From contig QCNI01000004.1 in the NCBI GenBank assembly GCA_003213255.1, positions 1 to 64,000 on the forward strand: DNA of 64,000 nt, written 5' to 3'. The first letter of the stretch is position 1. Each line of letters starts with the position of its first letter. The position numbers and the translations under genes were made by a program. Below are positions 44,620 to 55,746 of the stretch, piece by piece. The stretch comes from Prochlorococcus sp. AG-424-P16. Its GTDB lineage: Bacteria; Cyanobacteriota; Cyanobacteriia; PCC-6307; Cyanobiaceae. Below the pieces are notes generated by a model. The model was not told the DNA's origin. It did no database searches and worked only from the letters and a program-made list of their open reading frames with translations.

Positions 44620-45791
44620 TGGAAAATAATTTTATATATTTAGATAATGCATCCACAACTCCATTATCTGAGAATGTTTTAAATATAATTAATTCAACTT
44701 ACAGGAACTATTGGCATAACCCTTCATCTACATATGAGCTAGGGATAAAATGTTCTACATATCTTGAAAAAATTAGATCTAAAATTGCTTATATATTTGA
44801 AGCAGATGCAGAGGATATAATTTTTACATCTGGTTCTTCGGAATCGACAAATATTGTATTTAATAATATTTATGAGAACTTTAAAAATGGTAGGGTTGTT
44901 ATTTCAAATGTTGAACATCAAGCAACAACTATTTGTGCTAATAAACTAAGAAAACAAAATTGGGATATTTACGAATGGAAGGTAAATAATGATGGAATTT
45001 TAAATATTTCTAACATCGAAAAAATTTTAAACAATGATACTAAGCTTGTATCAATTATTTGGGGACAAAGTGAAATTGGGACAATACAACCTGTCCAATT
45101 TATTGGTACCAAATGTGAAGAATTAAATATAATGTTTCATTTAGATGGAACTCAAATATTAAGTAATGGAATATTCAGTTGGAAAGATCTTAAATGTGAT
45201 TTTTTAAGTTTATCTGCTCATAAATTTGGAGGTCCAAAAGGGATCGGTATTCTTTTAACAAAAGAAAAGTCTAGACAAATTTTAAAAAATAATGACATAT
45301 CACTTACTCAGGAATTTTCAATTAGACAAGGGACACAAGCTTTGCCATTAATCGCTGGAATGTATGAATCATTAAAGAATATTAAAGGAAAAATAAAATT
45401 ATATGATTACATAACTGAATTTCCTACTAATAATATTAATAAACTCAAAAATTATCTTTTTCAAAAAATTAAGGATAATAACTATATAAAGATTACGGGT
45501 AGTATTAACCATAGACTTCCCAATCATATTTCGTTTCTACTATTAAATAAACTATTTGAGCCTATAAAGGCCTATAAAATTGTTAATTTCATGTCAGAAA
45601 ATAAAATAGCCATAAGTAGTGGAAGTGCTTGTTCAAGTTCATCTGGGGAACCTAGCTCAACACTTAAAAATATTGGTTTAAAAGATGATGAACTATATTC
45701 AAATATTCGTGTTACTTTAGGTTCAATAAACAATAAGTCAGAAATAGATAAATTTTTAGAACTTATTCAAATATGTATTGACAAATTTTAA
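44619..45791 (+). CDS. cysteine desulfurase family protein (NifS/IscS-like)
   Basis: IYLDNASTTPLS, SLSAHKFGGPKGIGIL, SSGSACSSSSGEPSS. Confidence 0.92.
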   Translation: MENNFIYLDNASTTPLSENVLNIINSTYRNYWHNPSSTYELGIKCSTYLEKIRSKIAYIFEADAEDIIFTSGSSESTNIVFNNIYENFKNGRVVISNVEHQATTICANKLRKQNWDIYEWKVNNDGILNISNIEKILNNDTKLVSIIWGQSEIGTIQPVQFIGTKCEELNIMFHLDGTQILSNGIFSWKDLKCDFLSLSAHKFGGPKGIGILLTKEKSRQILKNNDISLTQEFSIRQGTQALPLIAGMYESLKNIKGKIKLYDYITEFPTNNINKLKNYLFQKIKDNNYIKITGSINHRLPNHISFLLLNKLFEPIKAYKIVNFMSENKIAISSGSACSSSSGEPSSTLKNIGLKDDELYSNIRVTLGSINNKSEIDKFLELIQICIDKF

Positions 45792-46417
45792 TGGAAATCA
45801 ATTACAGACTACCTAAAGATTTAAATGAATCTCTTAAGAATATGGAGGATGCAATTATTCCAAGTTTATTAGATTCAAATAAAAGATTTACTATAGAATT
45901 TAATTTTGAAGGATTGAAGTTTAACAGAATTGGAATAACTATTTACAAGATATTGTCTAAAAATAATAATGTATTTATAACATTTGCTGATCAAGGTGCT
46001 GTGGCTTTGGCACAAAGAGACTATCCAGATATCAAAGATAAAATTTTTACTTTTAAATTATTTAATGAATCAAATAATATAAATAATATTGATAGTGCAA
46101 TGATATCGATACTACCTCAGCCATATGATTTCGATTCATTTGAACTAATGTCTGATAATTATCAAGGTACGCATTATTCATTAAATCCAAAATTTGAAGA
46201 TGCTAATATTGGTATAGGAAGTGTTATTAGAGAGCGACGTAAAAACTTTGTCAAAACATGGAAAAATATTTATTTTCTGCAGCCTTTAAATAAAGCTGCT
46301 CTTATGCATATTTATCCAAATAACTGGTTGCTTTTCAAAGAAGAAAATAAAAGATATTTTTTTAAAAAAGAATTTGAAATTAAACCGGACAATGAATCTA
46401 TTTTTGTGAATTTATAG
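45791..46417 (+). CDS. DUF1995 family protein
   Basis: INYRLPKDLNESLKNMEDAIIPSLLDSNKRFTIEFNFEGLKFNRIG; TAATG junction with the upstream desulfurase. Confidence 0.75.
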   Translation: MEINYRLPKDLNESLKNMEDAIIPSLLDSNKRFTIEFNFEGLKFNRIGITIYKILSKNNNVFITFADQGAVALAQRDYPDIKDKIFTFKLFNESNNINNIDSAMISILPQPYDFDSFELMSDNYQGTHYSLNPKFEDANIGIGSVIRERRKNFVKTWKNIYFLQPLNKAALMHIYPNNWLLFKEENKRYFFKKEFEIKPDNESIFVNL

Positions 46418-46418
46418 A

Positions 46419-47642
46419 TTGAATGTGATAAAAAAAATTTATTCATTTTTCTTAATTGTTCTTGTATTAGTAACATCTCCATTCTTAATAAGATATTTAC
46501 TTGCAAATCAGAAAATAACTTTTTTAAATAGTATTTATTTTAATTTCCCGGGAATAATTACTAAAAACAAAATATGTCCTACTTATGATGCTTTATTGAA
46601 TCAAACGCTTGATGATTCTTTTAGTGTATCAATTATTAATAATAAAGGGGAAATAATAAGTTCCTACAATGATGATATTCCAAGGTTACCGGCATCTAAT
46701 CAAAAATTATTCTCATCAGCTTATGTTTTAAGTAAATATAAATTAAATAATAATTTAAAAACTTCCTTATTTAAAAATAAAAACGATTATTATTTACACG
46801 GTCAAGGTGATCCAGATCTTAATTATGAAGATATAATCGAACTAATTTCAAATGTTAAAGAAAATAAAATTATTAACTTTAATATTGTAGAAATTGATTC
46901 AAAATTATATTGGCCTAATGGTTGGACAAATACTGATAAACTTTACGAATATGGATCTCCAATTACATCTCTTGCAATAGAAAGTAATCACAATAAATAT
47001 GATGATATTTATTCATTAAAAATTTTTATTAAAAATTATTTAAAAAATAAATTTCCAAATTCAAAAATAAATATAGATTTTTTTAATTTAGAAAAAACTT
47101 TTTATTTAGAAAATTTTAAAGAGATAAATAAAATATATTCAACTCCAATTATTTCATTATTAACTCTAACAAATTCTGAAAGCCATAATTTCACAGCTGA
47201 ATCTCTCTTTAAAAATGCCTCAAAAACATGGAACGATAATGACTATATAAAATTGAAAAGATGGCTTAAAAATAAAGGCCTGCCAACAACTAAAGCATAC
47301 TTTGCAGATGCTAGTGGATTGTCTCGAAAAAATAAAATTACAACAAGGTTAGTTGTATTGTTTTTAGATAAAATGAGATATTTTAATGATTTTAAAGCTT
47401 ATCAATCTACACTTTCAATTACTGGAGTAAGAGGAACATTAGCTAAAAGATTTGTAAATAGTGAATTGTCTGGAAAGTTTTTTGGCAAAACTGGGACTCT
47501 TTCAAATGTCTTTGCATTATCTGGCTTTTTATATAAAAATGAAAGGCCAATAATTATAAGCATTATCCAAAATTCTAATAAAATTGATAAAGAAAAAGCT
47601 TTTAAATTATTACGTGATCTTTATTACTTGAAATCTTGTTAA
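46419..47642 (+). CDS. D-alanyl-D-alanine carboxypeptidase, peptidase S13/PBP4 type
   Basis: SxxK in LPASNQKLFSSAYVL, ADASGLSRKN, GKTGTLSNVFALSGF; N-terminal TM segment; TTG start. Confidence 0.85.
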   Translation: MNVIKKIYSFFLIVLVLVTSPFLIRYLLANQKITFLNSIYFNFPGIITKNKICPTYDALLNQTLDDSFSVSIINNKGEIISSYNDDIPRLPASNQKLFSSAYVLSKYKLNNNLKTSLFKNKNDYYLHGQGDPDLNYEDIIELISNVKENKIINFNIVEIDSKLYWPNGWTNTDKLYEYGSPITSLAIESNHNKYDDIYSLKIFIKNYLKNKFPNSKINIDFFNLEKTFYLENFKEINKIYSTPIISLLTLTNSESHNFTAESLFKNASKTWNDNDYIKLKRWLKNKGLPTTKAYFADASGLSRKNKITTRLVVLFLDKMRYFNDFKAYQSTLSITGVRGTLAKRFVNSELSGKFFGKTGTLSNVFALSGFLYKNERPIIISIIQNSNKIDKEKAFKLLRDLYYLKSC

Positions 47643-47650
47643 TAAAAATA

Positions 47651-48124
47651 TTATTTAAAATATTCTTTTAAATCCCGCTCAACAGAGGGGGGTACCATGT
47701 GATTAATTTCCCCACCAAATTTTGCAACTTCTTTTACTAAAGAACTACTTAGAAAACTATAATTTGTATTTGTCGATAAAAATATAGTTTCAATATCATT
47801 ATTAAGAGATTTGTTTGTATGAGCAATCTGAAGTTCATACTCAAAATCACTCATTGCTCTTAAGCCTCTAAGAATAAGATTAGCTTTAAGATCGTTTGCA
47901 CAATCTACAGTTAGACCAGAATAAGAAATAACTTCAATATTAGGTAAATGAAAAAGAGAATTCTTTATTTGTATTATTCGTCTTTCAAGTTTAAATGTTG
48001 GTTTTTTAGAAGTATTTTCTAAAACAGCAACTACTAGATTGCCAAATATTTTTTCAGCTCTTTCTATTAAATCAATATGCCCGTTTGTTAAAGGATCGAA
48101 TGTACCAGGATAAAGAATTTTCAT
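47651..48124 (-). CDS. coaD: phosphopantetheine adenylyltransferase
   Basis: [41 protein letters not shown]. Confidence 0.97.
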   Translation of the reverse strand: MKILYPGTFDPLTNGHIDLIERAEKIFGNLVVAVLENTSKKPTFKLERRIIQIKNSLFHLPNIEVISYSGLTVDCANDLKANLILRGLRAMSDFEYELQIAHTNKSLNNDIETIFLSTNTNYSFLSSSLVKEVAKFGGEINHMVPPSVERDLKEYFK

Positions 48125-48183
48125 GAATTTATTATGTTCGAATAAAAAATTTAGTTAAAATAAGTTTATTAGATATATCAATT

Positions 48184-48672
48184 ATGACATTAAATCTAGA
48201 AGCAAAAAAAATCTTATTAAGAAAAATACCTCACGGATTATTTATTTGTGGAGTTAGAGACGAAGATAAAAATGAAGTGAATGGATTTACTGCTAGTTGG
48301 GTGACTCAAGGTTCCTTCACTCCTCCATTAGTCGTAATGGCTGTTAGAGCAGAAGGTTCTAGTCATGAAATAATAAATTCCACCAATAAGTTCTCATTAA
48401 ATGTCCTCAAAAGTGATCAAAAGGATCTAGCAGCTGTTTTCTTTAAACCCCAAAAAGCATTAGGAGGCAGATTTGAATCTGTTGAATTTAATTTAGGTGA
48501 ACTTGGATTGCCTATTTTAGTTGATAGTGTTGGTGGAGTTGAATGTAATGTTGTTGGAAGTGTTATTCATGGAGACCATACAGTTTTTGTAGGAGAAGTT
48601 CAATCTGCTTACTTGAATAATGATGTTGACTCTCTAAATTTATCTTCAACTGGTTGGAATTATGGAGGTTAA
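48184..48672 (+). CDS. flavin reductase-like domain protein
   Basis: GLFICGVRDEDKNEVNGFTASWVTQGSFTPPLVVMAVR...FSLNVL. Confidence 0.88.
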   Translation: MTLNLEAKKILLRKIPHGLFICGVRDEDKNEVNGFTASWVTQGSFTPPLVVMAVRAEGSSHEIINSTNKFSLNVLKSDQKDLAAVFFKPQKALGGRFESVEFNLGELGLPILVDSVGGVECNVVGSVIHGDHTVFVGEVQSAYLNNDVDSLNLSSTGWNYGG

Positions 48673-48681
48673 TCTTTATAT

Positions 48682-50640
48682 ATGAGTAATTCCTCTATAG
48701 AAACAATAGATAACAAATATAATTTTAAAATTGAATATAAATTAATTAATAATAAAGAAGTACTAAAATCAAGATTATCCGAAATTCCAAAGTCATCTGG
48801 GTGTTATCTTTTTAAAGATATAGATAATAATTTACTTTATATTGGTAAATCTAAAAAACTACGCAGTAGAGTAAGTAGTTATTTTAATAATTTTTCAGAT
48901 TTAACTCCAAGATTAAGTTTGATGGTTCGTCAAATAACTGAGATAGAAATTATAGTTACAGATAGCGAATATGAAGCACTTAATTTAGAGTCAAATTTAA
49001 TAAAAACAAATAAACCATACTTTAATATTCTTTTAAAGGATGATAAGAAATATCCATATCTTTGCATAACTTGGAGTGAAAAATATCCTCGAATATTTAT
49101 TACAAGAAGAAGAAGAAATAGAAATAATTTAGATAGATATTATGGACCTTATGTGGATGTCGGATTATTAAGGAGAACATTATTTACGATAAAAAAAATA
49201 TTTCCACTTAGACAAAGGCCAAGGCCAGTCTATAAAGATAGAACTTGTTTGAATTATTCAATAGGAAGATGTCCAGGTGTTTGCCAAGAAGTAATATCAT
49301 CTGACGATTATAAAAAAATAATGAAACAAGTATCTATGATATTTCAAGGAAGGAATGATGACTTAGAAATATTTTTACAAAAAAAAATGTTGCAATTTTC
49401 AAATGATTTAGATTATGAAAATGCAGCAAAAATAAGGGACCAAATTTCAGGTTTAAAATTATTAACTGAATCACAAAAAATATCAATACCTGATTCTTCA
49501 ATTAATAGAGATATCTTTGGAATAGTTTCAAAAAAAAATGTAGCTAGTATACAAATTTTCCAAATGAGATCTGGTAAGCTTATTGGAAGAATTGGCTATA
49601 GTCAAAAATTAAATAATGAAGATGAAAATCTTATTTTACAAAAGATACTAGAAGAGCATTATATGAATGTTGAAGCCGTAGAAATACCATCAGAAATTCT
49701 TATTCAATACAACCTTCCAAAACAAGCAACCATAGAGGATTGGTTAACGGAGCTAAGAAAAAAGAAAGTAAAAATCTTAATCCCAAAAAGAAATAAAAAA
49801 CATGAAACTGTAGAAATGGTTTTAAAAAATGCGAAATTGGAATTAGACAGAATATTAAATGGGATACAAGATAATGAATCATCAATTGAGGATCTTGCCC
49901 AAATACTTGAATTAAGCGAACAACCTAAAAGAATTGAAGGTTATGATATTAGCCATATACAAGGTAGTGACCCTGTAGCATCACAAGTCGTTTTTATTGA
50001 TGGCATTCCTTCTAAACAGAATTATAGGAAATATAAAATTAAAGATCCAAACGTTTTTGTAGGACATAGTGATGATTTTGCTTCGATATATGAAGTAATA
50101 CATAGAAGGTTTAAAAAATGGTCAAGATTTAAAAAAAGCGGAGGGGATTTTTCAATATTAAATGATAAAACGAATAGTAAATTAGATAATGAACTTCTAT
50201 CAGATTGGCCTGATTTAATAATGATTGATGGAGGAAAAGGACAGTTAAATGCGGCTATTAAAGCATTAAAAGAATTAAATCTTGAGGAAGAAGTAACAAT
50301 ATGTTCATTAGCAAAAAAAAATGAAGAAATATTTATTCCAGGCTTTTCTAAGTCTCTTGAAACTGATGAAAATCAAAAAGGAGTTCTTCTATTAAGAAGG
50401 GTAAGAGATGAAGCACATAGATTTGCATTATCTTTTCATAGAGACAAAAGATCTAAGAGAATGAATAGATCTCAATTGTCCCAAATCAGTGGGTTAGGAC
50501 CATCAAGAATAAGAGAATTGCTTGAGCACTTTAAATCAATAGACGCGATAAGAATAGCTAGTAAAGAGGATTTATCAAAAGTTAAAGGACTTGGAAAAAA
50601 TTCAGTAAATGATATATATGAATATTTTAACGAGTTATAA
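48682..50640 (+). CDS. uvrC: excinuclease ABC subunit C
   Basis: GIY-YIG domain (SSGCYLFKDIDNNLLYIGKSKKLRSRVSSYF), IDGGKGQLNAA, C-terminal HhH. Confidence 0.97.
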   Translation: MSNSSIETIDNKYNFKIEYKLINNKEVLKSRLSEIPKSSGCYLFKDIDNNLLYIGKSKKLRSRVSSYFNNFSDLTPRLSLMVRQITEIEIIVTDSEYEALNLESNLIKTNKPYFNILLKDDKKYPYLCITWSEKYPRIFITRRRRNRNNLDRYYGPYVDVGLLRRTLFTIKKIFPLRQRPRPVYKDRTCLNYSIGRCPGVCQEVISSDDYKKIMKQVSMIFQGRNDDLEIFLQKKMLQFSNDLDYENAAKIRDQISGLKLLTESQKISIPDSSINRDIFGIVSKKNVASIQIFQMRSGKLIGRIGYSQKLNNEDENLILQKILEEHYMNVEAVEIPSEILIQYNLPKQATIEDWLTELRKKKVKILIPKRNKKHETVEMVLKNAKLELDRILNGIQDNESSIEDLAQILELSEQPKRIEGYDISHIQGSDPVASQVVFIDGIPSKQNYRKYKIKDPNVFVGHSDDFASIYEVIHRRFKKWSRFKKSGGDFSILNDKTNSKLDNELLSDWPDLIMIDGGKGQLNAAIKALKELNLEEEVTICSLAKKNEEIFIPGFSKSLETDENQKGVLLLRRVRDEAHRFALSFHRDKRSKRMNRSQLSQISGLGPSRIRELLEHFKSIDAIRIASKEDLSKVKGLGKNSVNDIYEYFNEL

Positions 50641-50728
50641 ATATTAATTAATTTTTGAAAAATAGATTTCTTGATATTGTTATATATAACTATATTAAAA
50701 ATATATATTTTTAAATTAATCTAGTAAT

Positions 50729-51295
50729 TTGGCAGCTGAAGCATATCTCTGGTTTAAATCACTTCACATTATGGGTGTAATCGTATGGTTTTCGGGACTT
50801 TTTTATTTAGTAAGGCTTTTTATATACCATGAAGAATCTAAAAATATGGATAATGAATTAAAAATTGCCTTTAATAAACAATACACCTTGATGGAAAAAA
50901 GGCTGGCGAATATTATCACAACACCTGGGATGATATTAGCTTTAAGTATGGCTATATGCATGGTTATTATGCAACCAAGTTGGTTAAGTGAGAAGTGGTT
51001 GCAAATTAAAATTTCTTTTGTTTTAGCATTAGTAATTTATCATTCTTATTGTTATAAAATAATGTATTCATTACAAAATGGCACTTCAACCATTTCAGCA
51101 AAAAACCTTAGATTATTAAATGAATTGCCTACTTTATTATTATTTATAATTGTACTTTTAGTTATTTTTAAAAATAATTTTCCAACTAGTGTTGCTACAT
51201 GGAGCGTAGTTGGACTAATTATTTTCATGTTGGCTTCAATACAATTATATGCAAAGATTAGAAAGAAAAATGAGAATTCATTAAGTAATGAATAG
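50729..51295 (+). CDS. hemJ: HemJ-type protoporphyrinogen oxidase (UPF0093)
   Basis: YLWFKSLHIMGVIVWFSGLFYLVRLFIYHEE; TTG start. Confidence 0.9.
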   Translation: MAAEAYLWFKSLHIMGVIVWFSGLFYLVRLFIYHEESKNMDNELKIAFNKQYTLMEKRLANIITTPGMILALSMAICMVIMQPSWLSEKWLQIKISFVLALVIYHSYCYKIMYSLQNGTSTISAKNLRLLNELPTLLLFIIVLLVIFKNNFPTSVATWSVVGLIIFMLASIQLYAKIRKKNENSLSNE

Positions 51296-51935
51296 GGAAG
51301 ACTTAGTAAAATTAACTTCTAATATTAATAAAAATAGTTGTCCTAAAAATATTAATTTTCACTGTCATACAAAATTTAGTGATGGAAGTCTAGAACCATA
51401 TGAACTTTTAGAACAAGCTTATAAAAATAACTTGAAATTTTTATCAATAACCGATCATCATACAATTAAAGCTCATGAATATATAAATAAAAATAATATA
51501 CTCAAAAATTATCCTAAAGATTCTTTTACATTAATTTCGGGAATAGAAATTAATTGTTTGATTCTAGGATGTTTAGTACATGTAATTGGATTAGGAATAG
51601 ATATAAAAAGTAAATATCTAAATCCATACATCCTTGGAGAGTCACCAATAGGTAATGATTTAAATATTAAATCAGTTATTAAAGCAATAAATTTAGCTGG
51701 TGGTTTATCATTTCTTGCACATCCAGCGAGATACAGGATTCCCTTTTATAAATTAATTCCAGAGGCCAAAATACAAGGTATTGATGGAATAGAGGTTTGG
51801 TACGATTATGAACTTAATGAAGTATGGAATCCTAGTTTATTTGTATGTTCAGAAATAGATAAATTAGCAGATAAATATTCAATGCTAAAAACATGCGGAA
51901 CAGATAGTCACGGACTTTCGCTATTAGGTAGATAA
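51288..51935 (+). CDS. PHP domain metal-dependent phosphoesterase
   Basis: NFHCHTKFSDGSLEPYELLEQAYKNNLKFLSITDHHT; AHPARY; CGTDSHG. Confidence 0.9.
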   Translation: MNREDLVKLTSNINKNSCPKNINFHCHTKFSDGSLEPYELLEQAYKNNLKFLSITDHHTIKAHEYINKNNILKNYPKDSFTLISGIEINCLILGCLVHVIGLGIDIKSKYLNPYILGESPIGNDLNIKSVIKAINLAGGLSFLAHPARYRIPFYKLIPEAKIQGIDGIEVWYDYELNEVWNPSLFVCSEIDKLADKYSMLKTCGTDSHGLSLLGR

Positions 51936-51936
51936 T

Positions 51937-54900
51937 TCAGAATTCGTTTTTTTCAATGATTGAATCAGTATTAATAATTATGTTCTTTAAATTTTCGACG
52001 ACATCTGATGAACAATTATTCCACATTTTTCTATTGACAATTTCAAGAAATCTTTGTGCAATATCTCTTAAAGCCCATGGATTATTCTCTAGAAAGAAAT
52101 TCTTAAGATCCAGATCACATAACCATGATTTATAAACTTCCTCATAACACCAATCTGAGACTACTTCAGTAGAAGCATCAAAAGCATATAAGTAATCTAT
52201 TGTAGCTGAAAATTCAAAAGCTCCTTTATATCCATTATCCTTCATTCCATTTATCCATTTAGGGTTAAGTATTCTTGATATAACAACTTTATTAATTTCA
52301 TCTTGTAATTTTGATATTTTAGACAGTCCAAATTTTGATAAATCACCATGATACAATTCAGGTAATTTACCACTCAATTTTTTTACTGCTGAAGATAATC
52401 CGCCCTGAAACTGATAATAATCATCAGAATCTAAAATATCATGTTCCTTATTATCTTGGTTATGAATAACTAACTGCACATTTTTAAGAGCATTTTCTAA
52501 TGATTTTTTATCCTCTATAGGTTCAAGATTATCACTGTAAATCCACTTACTCCAATTAAGAAAAGATTCTCCAAAATCATCAATATTATCCCAATTAGAA
52601 TTTGAAATTAGTTCTTGCAGACCAGCTCCATAGGAACCTGGCGCTGACCCAAATATACGATTAATTGAATCACCTTCCCTTGATGCCCCAGCAAGAGGGT
52701 TAAATTGATAATCCTCATTAAGATTAGAAACAAGATTTATTGCTTTAGAAGTTAATTTAACTAACTGTGGAAATGCATCTCTAAACATTCCCGAAATCCT
52801 TAAAGTAACATCAACCCTTGGTCTTTGGAGAACAGATAAAGGAATGATTTCTAGATCAACTACTCTTCTTGAAGGCCCATCCCAAATAGGCTGTACTCCT
52901 AATAAATATAGTATTTGACAAATGTCTTCGCCACCATTTCTCATTGTGGATGTTGCCCATACAGATATTGCTATATTTTTTAAATCTTCTCCATTATCTT
53001 GTTTGTATAAATCAAGTATTTGTGAAGCGGACTGACAACCAACACTCCATGCTGATTCAGTTGGCAGTCCTCTCGAATCAACTGAAAAGAAATTTTTACC
53101 AGTGGGTAAAGTTTCAGTTTTACCTCTCGTAGGGGCTCCAGATGGACCACTTTTTACATATTGTCCATTTAATGAATTAATAAATGATAATTTCTCATTA
53201 TATGAAGAATTAATGATTGGATATAGAATCTCTTTTTTTAATAATAAAAAATACTTATTATGTTTTTTTTCATTAAAGAAATAGTCTATTATTTTCTGAT
53301 TTTTATATTTTTCTAGATTTTTTATATTGGTATTCTTTTTGTAAAAAAACAAATATATTAAATACTTTGCTTGTTGTTCCAAAAAATCAATAGCCATTCT
53401 AAAGTTTAAAATGTTTTTGTTGGAATAAGTCAATAATATTTTTTTATCCTTTTCACTTAACATTTGATCATATTGATTTGTCCAAGGATTCAAATCTAGT
53501 TTTAAATGTTTTGCTATATATTGAATAACACCAATTCGGTTGGCATTTGGTACTCTTGCAATACACAAGAATAAATTTATTTCATTAATGTCATTCTGTC
53601 GATTGCCAAAAATATGCAAACCTGTCCTAATTTGAGATTCTTTAATATTGCAAAGAAAGGAATCAATTTCTTCTATTTGATTATTTTTATTCTTTAAAGT
53701 AATTTCGCTAAAATCTTTATTAATTAATTCAAAAATGGATTTTTCTATTATTTCAATCCGATTAGAATTTAATAATTTTGCTTCAAAATATTCGTCTAAA
53801 TAATTTTCTAATATTGAATATTTTCCATATAATTCTGACCTATCCAAAGGAGGGGTTAAATGATCAATAATTGTTGCAGCAGTTCTTCTTTTAGCTTGGG
53901 ATCCTTCTCCGGGATCATTTACGATAAAGGGATATATGTTTGGTATTGCCGGACAAATAATATTTGGAAAACATTTATTGCTTAAACCTATAGATTTACC
54001 AGGTAACCATTCAACAGTCCCATGTTTACCAATATGGCACATAGCATTTGCATTAAAAACTTTTTCAATCCAAAAATATTGTGCTAAATATCTATGGGGA
54101 GGTGGAAGATCGGGAGAATGAATATCTCTATCAGTGAAAGCATCATAACCTCGTTGAGGTTGAATCAATAATGTTATTTTTCCAAATCTAATACCATTTA
54201 TTGAGAAGCCTTTATTATCTAGATCGATCGCATCAGATGGTTTACCCCAACGACTAACAATAATATTTTTGGGATCAAGTTCTAAATAATTCCAATATTT
54301 TAAATATTCACTAAGTGGTAAGTAATCTAATGGTTTATTATTTTGAGATTCAATATCATTAGTTCTAGTTTTTATAAGCATTGACATTAATTCCGAAGAA
54401 TCTTGAGGATAATTACAAGATCCAAGGTCATAACCTTCTTCTTTTAACCAATTAAGAATATTTATTATTGAAGATGGTGTATTTAGACCAACGCCATTAC
54501 CGATTCTTCCGTTCTTTACTGGATAATTACTTATTACTAAACAAATTCTTTTATCAAAATTATTAAGTTTCTGAAGTTTCACATAATTTGTTGCAAATTT
54601 TGAAATCCATTGAATACCTACTTGATCAGCTTTGTAACTAGTTATTTCACTATATAGTGTATTTTTCTTAGAAATAATTTCTTTAAATGCTGAAGGACAG
54701 GTAGTAATTCTTCCATCAAATTCGGGAATAATTATTTGCATTAATAAATCAGATGAATTCATTCCAATAGATGAATTTAACCACTTTTTTCTTGATCTAT
54801 TAGAAGAAAGAAGTTGTAAAATTGGAATTTTAAGAGAAGTAAAAATATTTGTTGAATTTTCAATTAAATCGTTATTTTTAATTTGAGATGAAGAAAATGA

Positions 54901-55674
54901 AGTTGTGGTAATTATTAGTTTAATATTTTCTTTTTTAAAAATGTCAATTAATTTCTTCTGAATAATATGATCTTTTAGTGTTGAAATAAAAAATGTTTTA
55001 GGAGATAGTCCGCATTTTCTTAATTGCAAGTTAAGTTTTTCGTTTACTTCAATTTCATTAGCCAAAAAAAGTGATTTATAGGATATTATTCCTACCTTTT
55101 CGCCTTTTTCATTTTTCCAATCATATAAGTAGGGATCTGCATAAAAAGTAATATTCAAAAAATCATCAGGAATTAATTTTTCATCTACAACTAAATAATT
55201 TAAACAATTAAGAAACTTTCTATAATTATCCAGTCCTCCAGATCTTAGTAATCTAGAAATATTTAATGCAATATTTTTATCTATACTACTTATTTCACAT
55301 AAGGAAATTTCCTGATCAATGGTACCTGATAGGATTACTAACTTCCTTTTTTTATTAACTGCTTGCCAATTTAAAAGTTGTTCAATTCCATAGTTCCATG
55401 TACCTTTATCTCCAAATATTCTAAGTACGACAACTTTTGCATAATTTATTGTTTTTAATAAATAATTATCTATTTGAGCTGAGGAATTTAAATTAGAAAT
55501 TTCTAAAGCTCTTATATTATTTTTTAATGAAGCAAATTCTTTTTCTAACAATAAGTTTGATATAAGATTTAAATCAGCCTTAACACTTGTTATAAAAATA
55601 AAATCTGCAGCTGGTTGCTCAATTAAATCATCCTTATTCTTTTCATTTCCTGCTACATTTAATATCCTGTGCAT
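51937..55674 (-). CDS. cobN: cobaltochelatase subunit CobN
   Basis: 1245 aa; GKHGTVEWLPGKSIGLS, INDPGEGSQAKRRT-like region, SVWATSTMRNGGEDICQILYLLG. Confidence 0.94.
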   Translation of the reverse strand: MHRILNVAGNEKNKDDLIEQPAADFIFITSVKADLNLISNLLLEKEFASLKNNIRALEISNLNSSAQIDNYLLKTINYAKVVVLRIFGDKGTWNYGIEQLLNWQAVNKKRKLVILSGTIDQEISLCEISSIDKNIALNISRLLRSGGLDNYRKFLNCLNYLVVDEKLIPDDFLNITFYADPYLYDWKNEKGEKVGIISYKSLFLANEIEVNEKLNLQLRKCGLSPKTFFISTLKDHIIQKKLIDIFKKENIKLIITTTSFSSSQIKNNDLIENSTNIFTSLKIPILQLLSSNRSRKKWLNSSIGMNSSDLLMQIIIPEFDGRITTCPSAFKEIISKKNTLYSEITSYKADQVGIQWISKFATNYVKLQKLNNFDKRICLVISNYPVKNGRIGNGVGLNTPSSIINILNWLKEEGYDLGSCNYPQDSSELMSMLIKTRTNDIESQNNKPLDYLPLSEYLKYWNYLELDPKNIIVSRWGKPSDAIDLDNKGFSINGIRFGKITLLIQPQRGYDAFTDRDIHSPDLPPPHRYLAQYFWIEKVFNANAMCHIGKHGTVEWLPGKSIGLSNKCFPNIICPAIPNIYPFIVNDPGEGSQAKRRTAATIIDHLTPPLDRSELYGKYSILENYLDEYFEAKLLNSNRIEIIEKSIFELINKDFSEITLKNKNNQIEEIDSFLCNIKESQIRTGLHIFGNRQNDINEINLFLCIARVPNANRIGVIQYIAKHLKLDLNPWTNQYDQMLSEKDKKILLTYSNKNILNFRMAIDFLEQQAKYLIYLFFYKKNTNIKNLEKYKNQKIIDYFFNEKKHNKYFLLLKKEILYPIINSSYNEKLSFINSLNGQYVKSGPSGAPTRGKTETLPTGKNFFSVDSRGLPTESAWSVGCQSASQILDLYKQDNGEDLKNIAISVWATSTMRNGGEDICQILYLLGVQPIWDGPSRRVVDLEIIPLSVLQRPRVDVTLRISGMFRDAFPQLVKLTSKAINLVSNLNEDYQFNPLAGASREGDSINRIFGSAPGSYGAGLQELISNSNWDNIDDFGESFLNWSKWIYSDNLEPIEDKKSLENALKNVQLVIHNQDNKEHDILDSDDYYQFQGGLSSAVKKLSGKLPELYHGDLSKFGLSKISKLQDEINKVVISRILNPKWINGMKDNGYKGAFEFSATIDYLYAFDASTEVVSDWCYEEVYKSWLCDLDLKNFFLENNPWALRDIAQRFLEIVNRKMWNNCSSDVVENLKNIIINTDSIIEKNEF

Positions 55675-55746
55675 TTTTATATATAAATAAGGTTTAGAAT
55701 ACGTAAGTAGGATAAAACAAGTTTACCTTAATTAAATAAATTAAAT

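Noticed and set aside
52944-54121. Three plus-strand ORFs opposite cobN
   Set aside because: Shadow ORFs of a long conserved CDS.
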